Positions 7,282-15,065 are shown, numbered from the stretch's first letter. The stretch: DNA of 17,277 bases from Candidatus Methanovirga meridionalis (GCA_031289325.1 JAITPS010000108.1:1-17277), one strand, 5' to 3'. Notes: generated by a model not told the origin, from the letters alone. Translations and numbers: made by a program.

Positions 7282-8763
7282 ATGCCATATAATGTTAAAA
7301 AAGATTCATTTTTATGTAATCGAGAGTTTTCTCGTCCAGGATGTTGTTGGTATAAGTGTGATATTAAAGATGAGAGTATATGTCCTGAATGTTATTCCTG
7401 CTATAACAATTGTCCTCATAATGTTTATGAGATAATTAATAATGAACCGTATCCTACCCATCAGAAAAATTGCATTGGATGTAGAATTTGTGAAGAAATG
7501 TGTCCAAACAATGCTATTAATGTATATGCGGTAAGTGATGATAGGAGAAATGTTTCCTCTTATGATGATATGTTTGAAATTAAAAGGAAATCAATTGAAG
7601 GATCATATCAAGTAAAAAGTATGGGGGCAATTAGAAGAATTCCAACATTCGATGACCTTGTAATAATTCCAGCTCAAGTTTCAAGACCTCCATTAGATAA
7701 ATATAGGGAACCATGCTTTACAAATGTAACATTGGGAGATAGATATGCTGAACATCCTTTGAAATTAGATACTCCTATAATGATTGGTGCAATGTCGTTT
7801 GGTGCTTTAAGTAAAGAAGCAAAATTAGCTCTTGCATTAGGATCAACATATGCAGGAACAGCATCAAATACTGGTGAAGGTGGAATGTTAAAAGATGAGA
7901 GAAAATTAGCTAAAAAATTAATTGCACAGTATGCTTCTGGAAGATTTGGTGTTTCTGCTGATTACTTAAATAATGCGGATGCTATTGAGATTAAAATAGG
8001 TCAAGGAGCTAAATCTGGAATGGGGGGTCATTTACTTGGTGAAAAAGTTAATGCTGAAGTTTCTAAAATAAGAATGATTCCTGAAGGATCAGATGCACTT
8101 TCTCCAGCAAGACACATGGATATTGTAGGGCCTGAAGATTTAAGCATGAAAATATCGCAATTACGCGAAATTACAGATTGGCAAGTTCCAATAATGGTTA
8201 AATTCGCATCAGGAAGAGTTAAAGACGATGTTAAAATAGCTGCAAAGGGTGGAGCAGATATTATAGTTGTTGATGGTATGCAGGGAGGAACAGGTGCAGG
8301 ACCAGAAATTGTAACTGAACATTCGGGTATTCCTACAATAGCATCTATTGTTGAAGCAGATAATGCTTTAAAAGAACTTAACTTAAGAAATAAAGTTAGT
8401 TTAATTGCTGCTGGAGGAATTAGAAATGGAGCCGACTTGGTTAAATCCATAGCTCTTGGTGCAGATGCAGTATATATTGGTACTGCTGCACTTATTGCAT
8501 TAGGATGTAGAGTATGTCAAATGTGCTATAAAGGGAATTGTAGAAAAGGTATTGCAACTCAAGATAAACAATTAAGACACAGGCTTGATTATCATAAATC
8601 TGGTGAAGATTTAGGAAGATACATTAAAACTATGACTGAAGAAGGGTGTATGTTAGTTCAACAAGCAGGAAACACACACATAAGTAAAATAGAAAAAGAA
8701 GACCTTCGTTCATTAACATTAGAAGCATCTAAACTAACAGGTGTTGAGATGGCAGGTTTTTAA
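7282..8763 (+). CDS. gltB: Archaeal glutamate synthase, ferredoxin/FMN synthase subunit
   Basis: This 493-residue subunit carries the glutamate-forming site, where ammonia plus 2-oxoglutarate is reduced to glutamate. The N-terminal part holds a two-cluster ferredoxin-like module: Cys34, 37, 40 and 44 (CPECYSCYNNCP) and Cys64, 67, 70 and 74 (CIGCRICEEMCP). Further cysteines stand at 12, 21, 22 and 26. The rest is the FMN TIM barrel of glutamate synthase: PIMIGAMSFGALSKEA (165-180), ASNTGEGG (194-201), IKIGQGAKSGMGGHL (237-251), DGMQGGTGAGP (331-341) and AAGGIRNGADLVKSIALGAD (376-395). Cys409, 412, 415 and 420 (GCRVCQMCYKGNC) are in the position of the catalytic iron-sulfur cluster. The length matches the archaeal type. 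No NADPH-oxidising small subunit is encoded nearby. Electrons presumably enter through the N-terminal clusters, but the donor cannot be told from sequence. Confidence 0.95.
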   Translation: MPYNVKKDSFLCNREFSRPGCCWYKCDIKDESICPECYSCYNNCPHNVYEIINNEPYPTHQKNCIGCRICEEMCPNNAINVYAVSDDRRNVSSYDDMFEIKRKSIEGSYQVKSMGAIRRIPTFDDLVIIPAQVSRPPLDKYREPCFTNVTLGDRYAEHPLKLDTPIMIGAMSFGALSKEAKLALALGSTYAGTASNTGEGGMLKDERKLAKKLIAQYASGRFGVSADYLNNADAIEIKIGQGAKSGMGGHLLGEKVNAEVSKIRMIPEGSDALSPARHMDIVGPEDLSMKISQLREITDWQVPIMVKFASGRVKDDVKIAAKGGADIIVVDGMQGGTGAGPEIVTEHSGIPTIASIVEADNALKELNLRNKVSLIAAGGIRNGADLVKSIALGADAVYIGTAALIALGCRVCQMCYKGNCRKGIATQDKQLRHRLDYHKSGEDLGRYIKTMTEEGCMLVQQAGNTHISKIEKEDLRSLTLEASKLTGVEMAGF

Positions 8764-8812
8764 AATAGCTATTTTATATTCATCTCATGATATGATTTTT
8801 TTAAAAATAAAT

Positions 8813-9216
8813 ATGGTGGTTTTGATAAAGTTCTTAATAAATAACTTTTTTAAAATAAATATTACTAAAAAATATTGATTTAAAATTATTTATATTAATT
8901 AAATTATATTAATATTATTATAAAATTTAAAATTATAGATTTTAATGAACTAATATTTAAAATTAAATAAATAGTGAGTTTGATAAAATTATTAATAAAT
9001 AATTTTTTTAAAAATAAATATTACTAAAGATATTGATTTAAAATTAGTTCTATTAATTAAAATTTGAAATTATAGATATTTATAAAATTATATTTAAAAT
9101 TAAATAATTTAATAAAAAATTCATCACTTTAAAGTTTAAGAACTTTATCATAATGAATATAACTTAATAAAAAAAATTATTATTCAAAATTTATGAGTTT
9201 TTCCATAAGGACTGTA
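8813..9216. repeat. Dispersed AT-rich repeat element C (two units, extra end)
   Basis: It has the same orientation as A. It opens with TTGATAAAGTTCTTAATAA at 8822, restarts with a variant at 8980 (158-bp unit) and closes with TTTAAGAACTTTATCATAA (about 9135-9153). A second, more eroded copy of the closing end (TTATTCAAAATTTATGAG, then TTTTTCCATAAGGACT) follows up to 9216. It fills most of the gap between gltB and the MraY-like gene, and no gene is visible in that gap. Confidence 0.85.
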
Positions 9217-9298
9217 TATTCCCTTTTTATTTATAATATTAAAAAAGTTTATTAATGGATGGAAATATAATTATTATATAATATTTAATGGGTTGATT

Positions 9299-10408
9299 AT
9301 GATGAACTATGGTTTTTTATTTTTAATTACTTTTATAACAACGGTTTTATTCACATATTTCATTAAAAAAGTTTTAATTAAATTCAATATAGTGGATAAT
9401 CCAATTGTTTCTGAACATAGGCATAAAACAGGTACTCCTACGATGGGAGGAATAGCTTTTCTTTTTTCTATTTTATTCGTCTCTTCTATTTATTATAAAG
9501 AACCATTAATAATAATCCCTGTATTAATAATGGTTGTTGCAGGAATTGTTGGTTTTATTGATGATCTAATAGGTCTTAAATCAAAAGAAGTTCAAAAAAT
9601 AATTAAAAATATAAGTGGAAAGATAGTTAAAATAGGAATACTAAATTTAGAACCAAACCATGAGGCGAGAATAGCTACACCAAAGGCTAAAGAAGATTTA
9701 CCAGCATTATTAGATAAAAAATTAGTTAAAGTAATTGATGAAGTTCCAATTAAAAATGAAATGAGTGAAAGAGATAAGATAATTCTTCAATTACTTATAG
9801 GAATATTTTTAGTAGTGACGGCTTCAATTTCTACCTTAGGAGGACACGATCTTGGACCGATTATTAATTTCAATGGAATTTTAATAGGAGTTTTAGCTAT
9901 TCCTATAATTTTAATTGGTATAACAGGAGCTATCAATGCAATAAATTTGATTGATGGAATGGATGGTTTAGCCTCAGGCATAATAGCTATTGCATCAATT
10001 GCTTCTGTTATTCATTTATTCATAACTGGAAATTTAGATAAATCACTTCCTTTTATAGTTTTAACTGGATTGACCTTAGGATTTTTGGTTTTTAATAGAT
10101 ATCCCGCTTCTATTTTTATGGGGGATACAGGATCATTTGTTTTAGGTGCGGGTTATGCAGTAGCAGTTTTAATTACGGATATTCCATATTTTGGTGTTTT
10201 AGCTTTATTTGTTCCTATTGTAACAGTCATTATTAGCCTTTTAAACAGAATTAATCTTATTAATTTACCGATTGAGCCTTTTCATCATGTTTTAAATTAT
10301 CATGGTATTTCTGAAAAGAAAATTATTGCTTCATATTGGTTAATAACAGCATTAATCTCTATCTTTGGTCTTTTAATTAGCTATTATTTTCATGTTATAG
10401 TTAAATAA
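9299..10408 (+). CDS. MraY-like membrane phosphosugar transferase (glycosyltransferase family 4), probably for pseudomurein
   Basis: This polytopic membrane enzyme (369 residues from ATG 9299) belongs to the MraY/WbpL/GPT family, which moves a sugar phosphate from a UDP-precursor to a polyprenyl phosphate on the inner face of the membrane. Visible motifs are Asp88-Asp89 (GFIDDLIG), the NAINLIDGMDGLASG signature (Asn213, Asn216, Asp219, Asp222), FMGDTGSF (Asp276) and a MraY-type EPFHHVLNYHG (326-336). Hydrophobic segments suggest about ten membrane helices. Residues about 93-159 form a charged loop rich in Lys and Glu. In a pseudomurein-making methanogen the likely job is the first lipid-linked step of cell-wall precursor synthesis, but N-glycan synthesis is possible. 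Start choice: TTG 9293, ATG 9299 and ATG 9302 are in frame. GGTTGATT sits just before, so ATG 9299 or 9302 is preferred. Confidence 0.9.
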   Translation: MMNYGFLFLITFITTVLFTYFIKKVLIKFNIVDNPIVSEHRHKTGTPTMGGIAFLFSILFVSSIYYKEPLIIIPVLIMVVAGIVGFIDDLIGLKSKEVQKIIKNISGKIVKIGILNLEPNHEARIATPKAKEDLPALLDKKLVKVIDEVPIKNEMSERDKIILQLLIGIFLVVTASISTLGGHDLGPIINFNGILIGVLAIPIILIGITGAINAINLIDGMDGLASGIIAIASIASVIHLFITGNLDKSLPFIVLTGLTLGFLVFNRYPASIFMGDTGSFVLGAGYAVAVLITDIPYFGVLALFVPIVTVIISLLNRINLINLPIEPFHHVLNYHGISEKKIIASYWLITALISIFGLLISYYFHVIVK

Positions 10409-10420
10409 TTATTATATTGT

Positions 10421-10806
10421 AGTCATTTTGGAAAAGTTCTTAATTTTGGATAATTTTTTTATTAAATTATTTATTAAGAACTATATCAAAGATAATATAT
10501 TTAATTTTAAATATTAATTTATAAAAATCTATAATTTTAAATTTTAAATAACATAAACATATTTTGATTAATATAAGTGATTTAAATTAATATATTTCAA
10601 TAATACTTATTTTTAAAAAAAATTATTTATTAAGAACTATATCAAAGACAATATATTTAATTTTAAATGTTAATTTATAAAAATCTATAATTTTAAATTT
10701 TAAATAATATAAACATATTTTGATTAATATAAATGATTTTAAATAAATATATTTCAATAATACTCATTTTTAAAAAAGTTGTTTATTAAGAACTATATCA
10801 AAATCA
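10421..10806. repeat. Dispersed AT-rich repeat element D (three units, inverted relative to A)
   Basis: It begins 13 bases after the MraY-like gene with TTGGAAAAGTTCTTAATTTT (10429-10448). Three copies of the other end, TTATTAAGAACTATATCAAA, finish near 10490, 10646 and 10803, a spacing of 156 bp. The two complete units (10491-10647 and 10648-10803) are nearly identical. The core AATTTATAAAAATCTATAAT is shared with B and, in reverse, with A and C. Confidence 0.88.
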
Positions 10807-11100
10807 ATATAATATTAAATTAATTTTTTAATAATAATTTTTATCTTTTTATTGTTGAAAATTTATTTTCAACTTAGGAGAATTTATTCACAGTTTAAAA
10901 ATAATAATTATAGTTTTTTTTATAGTGTTATAAAAAAAAGTTTGTAATTAATCATATATTTTAATTATCTTATTTTTAAAAATTTCAAATTAATATTAAA
11001 CTAATTTTTTAAATAACAATTTTTATATTTTTATATTTAAAAATAATAACTATAATTTTTTTAATTAAAAATTTAATAAACAAGACTCAATTTTAAAAAC
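10807..11100. repeat. AT-rich gap with an imperfect direct repeat and a hairpin
   Basis: The stretch from about 10816 (TTAAATTAATTTTTTAATAA through TTAAAAATAATAATTATAG) is repeated imperfectly at about 10993-11060. The first copy additionally holds GTTGAAAA-TTTA-TTTTCAAC (10854-10873), a perfect 8-bp hairpin, followed by AGGAG without a start codon. It may be an eroded repeat or a gene remnant. I see no coding potential. Confidence 0.5.
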
Positions 11101-11121
11101 TTTTTTTTTTTTTTTTTTTTT
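11101..11121 (+). repeat. Homopolymer run of 21 T
   Basis: Twenty-one consecutive T lie on the plus strand, 110 bases before the DUF357 gene. In archaea a U-run alone can end transcription, so this could stop plus-strand transcripts that come through element D. Assembly or sequencing length error is also possible in such a run. Confidence 0.9.
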
Positions 11122-11138
11122 ATTGAACTTGCTCAATT

Positions 11139-11157
11139 AGAAAAACGAAGTTTTTCT
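11139..11157 (+). other. Hairpin upstream of the DUF357 gene
   Basis: AGAAAAAC (11139-11146) and GTTTTTCT (11150-11157) form a perfect 8-bp stem with a GAA loop, shortly after the T21 run. It may be part of a terminator region or an upstream regulatory structure. Function cannot be decided. Confidence 0.5.
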
Positions 11158-11230
11158 TTAATTACAAACATTAGTTAATACACTAAAAAACTTAGGTAAA
11201 AACTATATTATAGCTTAGGAGATTAGGTTA

Positions 11231-11464
11231 ATGAAAAATAGTGAAAGAATATTATTCGATATTAATAAAATGGACATAAGTTTCAAAGATATTGAAAATA
11301 TAGAATTCAATTCTAAAGAAAAAGAAATCATTGAAAGAGCAAAAAGTTATAAATATGATAGCAAATATTATCTTGAAAAAGGAGATGAAATGACTTCTTT
11401 TGGATGTATAACATACAGTCATGGATTAATAGATGCTTTAAAAATGATTCATGGAATTATTTAA
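11231..11464 (+). CDS. DUF357 family protein, function unknown
   Basis: This is a small acidic helical protein of 77 residues. The C-terminal half (about 33-77), EKEIIERAKSYKYDSKYYLE through KGDEMTSFGCITYSHGLIDA, matches the pattern of the archaeal DUF357 domain: a pair of helices with KxYxxDxxYYLEKGDxxxAxxxxxYxHGxxDA spacing. No biochemical role is established for this family to my knowledge. A GGAG (11218-11221) sits nine bases before the ATG, with AGGTTA even closer. It is a lone gene that runs convergent to the aldolase/phosphatase gene with 82 bases between the stops. Family assignment is by motif recognition only. Confidence 0.75.
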   Translation: MKNSERILFDINKMDISFKDIENIEFNSKEKEIIERAKSYKYDSKYYLEKGDEMTSFGCITYSHGLIDALKMIHGII

Positions 11465-11546
11465 TAGGAAAAAAATTTAATCGTAAAAAACAATATAAAA
11501 AAGAGTTAAATAAAAAATAATTGAAATAATAAAAGAATAGTTAATA

Positions 11547-12647
11547 TTAACTATCCATATCTTTAAATCTTGCTTCTAATTTTTCTAAGACACCAGGTAA
11601 TGATGTGTATTCCATTTCTTCACTTGGTAATCTGTGTGGTTCGAATGGACCATGACGTCTCATATAACTTGCAATAGTTGAAGCTTCATTTCTTGTATTA
11701 TCAAATGCAGGGTCATCGAACAAATCAATAGGACCTATTAATTTAGAGTCAGCTATTTGGAAACCTAAACCAATTATTCTCGGAGGTCCATCAAACCTAA
11801 TAGGATTTGCATATTCTTGGCTGGTTGGCATTAAAGGGCCATTGTGTGATCCTCTCATCCATCCACTAACAAGGTGCGGGAATGCAAATGGTTCTACTAC
11901 TTCTCCACCAGCTGGGAATCCTGATTGTGCTCTTATAATAGCTGCTGGGTCATCCTTACCAACATATTGTCCTGCCATTAAGTTTAATCTTTCTGTAGAA
12001 ATACTTGCAGCTATTTCTCCATTTTTCTTAAAGACTCTTTTGATAACATATCTTCCAGTTGAACCTAAAAGAGCAAGTAAATCATAAGATTCTTCAGGAC
12101 ATTGTAAAATTACTTTTCTATGCTCCATCACATCAAAAACTTCAAATTTAAATCCATCATGTAAACTTGGGTCTATAACAAGTCCAGCTGTATTGAATGG
12201 ATCTGCAAATATTCTGTATACTGGGAAGTTAAATGCTCCTGGTTCAGTTTTATCACAGCAATATACAATTACAGGATCACTTGGTCTTTCTTTAAATTCC
12301 ATTTCAGCAACACCAGGACCCATACCTTTAATATTTCCAGAGAATGTATCAGATAATAAATCTTGACCTGCACCGTATAGTTTTAACTCACGAGCTCTTT
12401 CAGTTGCTTTCATAAATGCATCGAATGCTGTCTTATGAACTTCTTCATTCTCTTCTCCATTTCTATGAGTCATTATCATATCAATATCATCACCACATCG
12501 GGTAACATAATAATCTTCTAATAACCCATTTGAAGTAGCTTCTTTTAATGTGTCTTTACAAATCTGAATTAACTCAGGATGAGCAACACCATGTCCAGAA
12601 ATACTTCCTACATCTGCTTTAATAACACTTATAGTAGTTTTTGTCAT
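11547..12647 (-). CDS. fbp: Bifunctional fructose-1,6-bisphosphate aldolase/phosphatase (archaeal type V FBPase)
   Basis: This 366-residue cytoplasmic enzyme joins dihydroxyacetone phosphate and glyceraldehyde 3-phosphate and then removes the 1-phosphate to give fructose 6-phosphate. This makes gluconeogenesis one-way in autotrophic archaea. Family residues are all present: Asp12 and His19 (ADVGSISGHG), Asp53-Asp54 (CGDDIDM), Gln95 (GAGQDLLSD), Asp132 (CCDKTEPGAF) and the YVGKDD motif with Tyr228, Schiff-base Lys231 and metal ligands Asp232-Asp233. The long open frame allows a start four codons earlier (12659), but GAGGA within those codons is ideally placed as the ribosome binding site of the ATG at 12647. 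The family also begins MTKTTISVIKAD, so the shorter form is chosen. TATA-like sequence lies near 12760-12772 on the minus strand. The stop is 82 bases from that of the convergent DUF357 gene. Confidence 0.96.
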   Translation of the reverse strand: MTKTTISVIKADVGSISGHGVAHPELIQICKDTLKEATSNGLLEDYYVTRCGDDIDMIMTHRNGEENEEVHKTAFDAFMKATERARELKLYGAGQDLLSDTFSGNIKGMGPGVAEMEFKERPSDPVIVYCCDKTEPGAFNFPVYRIFADPFNTAGLVIDPSLHDGFKFEVFDVMEHRKVILQCPEESYDLLALLGSTGRYVIKRVFKKNGEIAASISTERLNLMAGQYVGKDDPAAIIRAQSGFPAGGEVVEPFAFPHLVSGWMRGSHNGPLMPTSQEYANPIRFDGPPRIIGLGFQIADSKLIGPIDLFDDPAFDNTRNEASTIASYMRRHGPFEPHRLPSEEMEYTSLPGVLEKLEARFKDMDS

Positions 12648-12663
12648 ATTTTTCCTCATACAA

Positions 12664-12752
12664 TTCTTATTTTCTTAATTACTTATTTTTTATTACTTAT
12701 TTTAATTATTTTTATTTTAATTATTCTTATTTTCTTAATTACTTATTTTTTA
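12664..12752. repeat. 60-bp direct repeat upstream of the aldolase/phosphatase gene
   Basis: TTCTTATTTTCTTAATTACT plus following T-rich bases occurs at about 12664 and again 60 bases later at about 12724, with shorter TTACTTATTTT echoes between. It sits between the ribosome binding site and the likely promoter of fbp, so it would lie in the 5' leader if the TATA near 12765 is used. Confidence 0.75.
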
Positions 12753-12855
12753 ATTACTAATATATTATACAAATAACTATAATATTATTTTCAAATAATC
12801 ATAATATTATTAAAAAATATATTAATTAACTAATAAAAAATGTAATTATAATATA

Positions 12856-13210
12856 ATCATTATGGTAAAGTTCTTAAATTTTAAATAATAATTTTTTTTA
12901 TTAAGTTATTTAATTTTAAATAATAATTTTTTTTATTAAGTTATTTAATTTTAAATAATAATTTTTTTTATTAAGTTATTTAATTTTAAATATTACTTCA
13001 TGAAAACCCATAATTTTAAGTAATATTAGTAAATTTTAAGTAATATTAATAAATTTTAAATAATATTAATAAATTTTAAATAATATTAATAAATTTTAAA
13101 TAATATTAGTAAATTTTGAATAACATGAGTAATTTTAAATTAATATCTTTTAATAATAATTATTTTTAAAAAAATATATTTATTAAGAACTTTATCAAAA
13201 CCACTATTAA
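12856..13210. repeat. Dispersed AT-rich repeat element E (inverted relative to A)
   Basis: It starts TTATGGTAAAGTTCTTAAAT (from 12860) and ends TTATTAAGAACTTTATCAAA (13181-13200) followed by ACCACTATTA. It contains a 35-bp tandem repeat (TTAAGTTATTTAATTTTAAA at 12901, 12936 and 12971) and a 20-bp tandem array (about 13011-13135, unit TAATATTAATAAATTTTAAA), the reverse-strand match of the 20-bp array in element A. Confidence 0.85.
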
Positions 13211-13505
13211 TTATATTAGTTTAATAATAAAAAAATTTTAACATTTTCTTACAATAGTTTCTTTAAAAATAATAATATATAAATCTTTACTTTATTTATA
13301 GTTTTAAAAAAAAGTATAGATTTTTTACAATTATTTATTATAATGATAAAAACATATATTTTATTTCATAAACATCTATTTAATCATATTTAAGTAAAAT
13401 ATACCTTATTTTTATTTTATAAAGCTTAAATCATAATTTAATTGAAAATAATTATTTAAAAGAGAAATTATTATTAAATAATAAAAGTTTTTAAAGAATA
13501 AAAAT
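13211..13505. other. AT-rich gap without a recognisable gene
   Basis: The sequence between element E and the 23-bp array is low-complexity A/T with stops in all frames. I see no RNA gene, promoter or hairpin in it that I would defend. Confidence 0.5.
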
Positions 13506-13666
13506 TTAATTTTTCATCTTAACTTTTGTTAGTTTTTTATTTTTACATTTGTTAGTTTTTTATATTAACTTTTGTTAGTTTTTTATTTTTACATTTGTTA
13601 GTTTTTTATTTTTACATTTGTAGTTTTTCATCTTAACTTTTGTTATTTTTTCATCTTAACAATTGT
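13506..13666 (-). repeat. 23-bp tandem repeat, 7 copies, overlapping the stop codon of the MnmC-like gene
   Basis: Read on the minus strand, units of the form CAAAAGTTAAGATGAAAAA plus CTAA (or the variant CAAATGTAAAAATAAAAAA plus CTAA) follow each other every 22-23 bases. The first unit is the end of the gene, coding TIVKMKK and the TAA stop. The variants are interspersed (gene end, type 1, type 2, type 2, type 1, type 2, type 1). Confidence 0.9.
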
Positions 13667-14863
13667 TTGAAGATTGCTATTCATCTTCCTAATTCTATCT
13701 CGTGAATTGTTAGTAAAATCTTCATTATTTTTATTTTGTGGAGAAATAAGAAAAATAGCTTCTTTTGAAGATGTAGAAGAAATGTTTAATTGATTTAAAT
13801 TTTTTAAAACTCTTTTTTTCAATTTTTCATCTTCAATATCCTTTCCAAGAAATACTGGTGTTTTAACAGTTGATGAAAGTTTATAATTAGATCTTGCATT
13901 TAAACGTTCTTTCTTTCTATTATCTAAAATTTTATCAGAAGTTAAATTTAAATTAGCATCTCTAAAAGGAATTCCTAAGTCAGATAAAGCTATTAAACGT
14001 TCATTATCAGGAGATAAATCTTTTTCTATTTTTGATAGTGATAAAGAAGCTATTGTGCCACCACGTTTTCTTCCAAAAATAGGACCAATACCCACATGAA
14101 AACCTGCTTCAATTAAGCCTGATCTAACAGGAATAGATGAAGTATAACTTGTTAAAATTCCATCATCTTTAATAACATTCTTCAATTGCTTAAAAAAATC
14201 AACTGTGAAAAGTTCAGGGCATAAATCAGGGGAAAAAGGATCTAAAAATATTCCATCATAATAATTTGAAGGAAGTCTTTTAATGGTTGTCCTCACATCT
14301 TCACAAAACAAGTTTAATTCTATATTTTTAGGTATTGGAGTTTTTTTTAAGTTTAATTTTAAGAATCCATCTTCTATTAATTTACTTTCAATAATCTTTT
14401 GAACAATACTATGTGAATCAATAGGACTTGGAATAAATAGTCCAACAGCTAAAATATATGGTGAAATTTCAACCATATCAATATGAAGTCTGCTTTCTGA
14501 TTCATTATCTTTAAAATTTGTATTTAAACTACTATCAAAATTATGCTCTGTTTTATTAAGAAATTCTTGAATTAAAGCTGATGTATTATAACCTAAGCCA
14601 CTACAAATATCTAAAACATTTAAATTATCTTTAAACTCTAAAGGATTTATAAATTTTTCAAAAGATTCGCTAATAGCACCTTTAATTGTGTGCATTCTTT
14701 GATAAGTATCATTAATTCCTTTAACATTTAATGTAAATGATCCATCCTCAGTTTTATCTAAATAATTTAATATATGCTCAGATAATTCATGGCGATACTC
14801 ACTACTTTTTGTTTCAAATTCTTTTAAAAAACAATTTTTAATCAAAGAGAATAATTCATCCAT
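13643..14863 (-). CDS. MnmC-like SAM-dependent methyltransferase, probable tRNA wobble-uridine modification
   Basis: This 406-residue protein matches the methyltransferase domain of MnmC, which in bacteria methylates nm5U to mnm5U at tRNA position 34. Residues 38-71 (TEDGSFTLN..TYQRMHTIKGAISESFEKF) are the family's substrate-side signature. VLDICSGLGYNT (83-94) is the SAM-binding loop and MVEISP (130-135) the acidic end of strand two. YYDGIFLDPFSPDLCPELFT (201-220), then TSYTSSIPVRSGLIEAGFHV and GPIFGRKRG (260-268), follow exactly the MnmC order. The FAD oxidase domain of enterobacterial MnmC is absent, as in other stand-alone versions. The region 285-320 (IPFRDANLNLTSDKIL..RKKER) is shared with archaeal relatives as I recall. 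The last 50 residues are basic and low-complexity. A TATA-like AATTATATAT about 22 bases before the ATG and no ribosome binding site suggest a leaderless mRNA. The exact tRNA substrate is inferred. Confidence 0.85.
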   Translation of the reverse strand: MDELFSLIKNCFLKEFETKSSEYRHELSEHILNYLDKTEDGSFTLNVKGINDTYQRMHTIKGAISESFEKFINPLEFKDNLNVLDICSGLGYNTSALIQEFLNKTEHNFDSSLNTNFKDNESESRLHIDMVEISPYILAVGLFIPSPIDSHSIVQKIIESKLIEDGFLKLNLKKTPIPKNIELNLFCEDVRTTIKRLPSNYYDGIFLDPFSPDLCPELFTVDFFKQLKNVIKDDGILTSYTSSIPVRSGLIEAGFHVGIGPIFGRKRGGTIASLSLSKIEKDLSPDNERLIALSDLGIPFRDANLNLTSDKILDNRKKERLNARSNYKLSSTVKTPVFLGKDIEDEKLKKRVLKNLNQLNISSTSSKEAIFLISPQNKNNEDFTNNSRDRIRKMNSNLQTIVKMKK

Positions 14864-14880
14864 GTATATAATATATTTTA

Positions 14881-14890
14881 ATATATAATT
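14881..14890 (-). promoter_or_regulatory. TATA box of the MnmC-like gene (leaderless start)
   Basis: AATTATATAT on the minus strand is centred about 22 bases before the ATG, where transcription would begin at or next to the start codon. No Shine-Dalgarno sequence lies between them. Confidence 0.45.
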
Positions 14891-15010
14891 TAATTTTTTA
14901 AATTTTATTAAATTTTAAAATTAAGAAAATAAAAGATTTTTAGTCGTGTAAAATCATAAATTTCACAACATAACAAAAAGTGAAGATTTATTTAAGTTTA
15001 AAAAATAAAA

Positions 15011-15028
15011 AACTTTTTTAAAAAAGTT
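15011..15028. other. Perfect 18-bp palindrome in the divergent promoter region
   Basis: AACTTTTTTAAAAAAGTT is its own reverse complement. It lies between the two divergent genes, about 40 bases before the TATA box of the plus-strand gene. It could be an operator or just an A/T-rich chance palindrome. Confidence 0.5.
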
Positions 15029-15065
15029 CACAATTTTTGACATCATCATCTTAATATCATAAAAC

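Noticed and set aside
8028..8450. Long open frame on the minus strand inside gltB
   Set aside because: It is antisense to conserved FMN-domain codons, with no ribosome site and no family resemblance.
12579..12776. Plus-strand 65-codon frame at the fbp start
   Set aside because: It is half antisense to fbp and half translated from the 60-bp T-rich repeat, giving an Ile/Leu/Phe-rich string that only imitates a membrane segment.
13506..13666. CRISPR-like array downstream of the MnmC-like gene
   Set aside because: The 23-bp units abut each other without spacers and the first is part of the gene.
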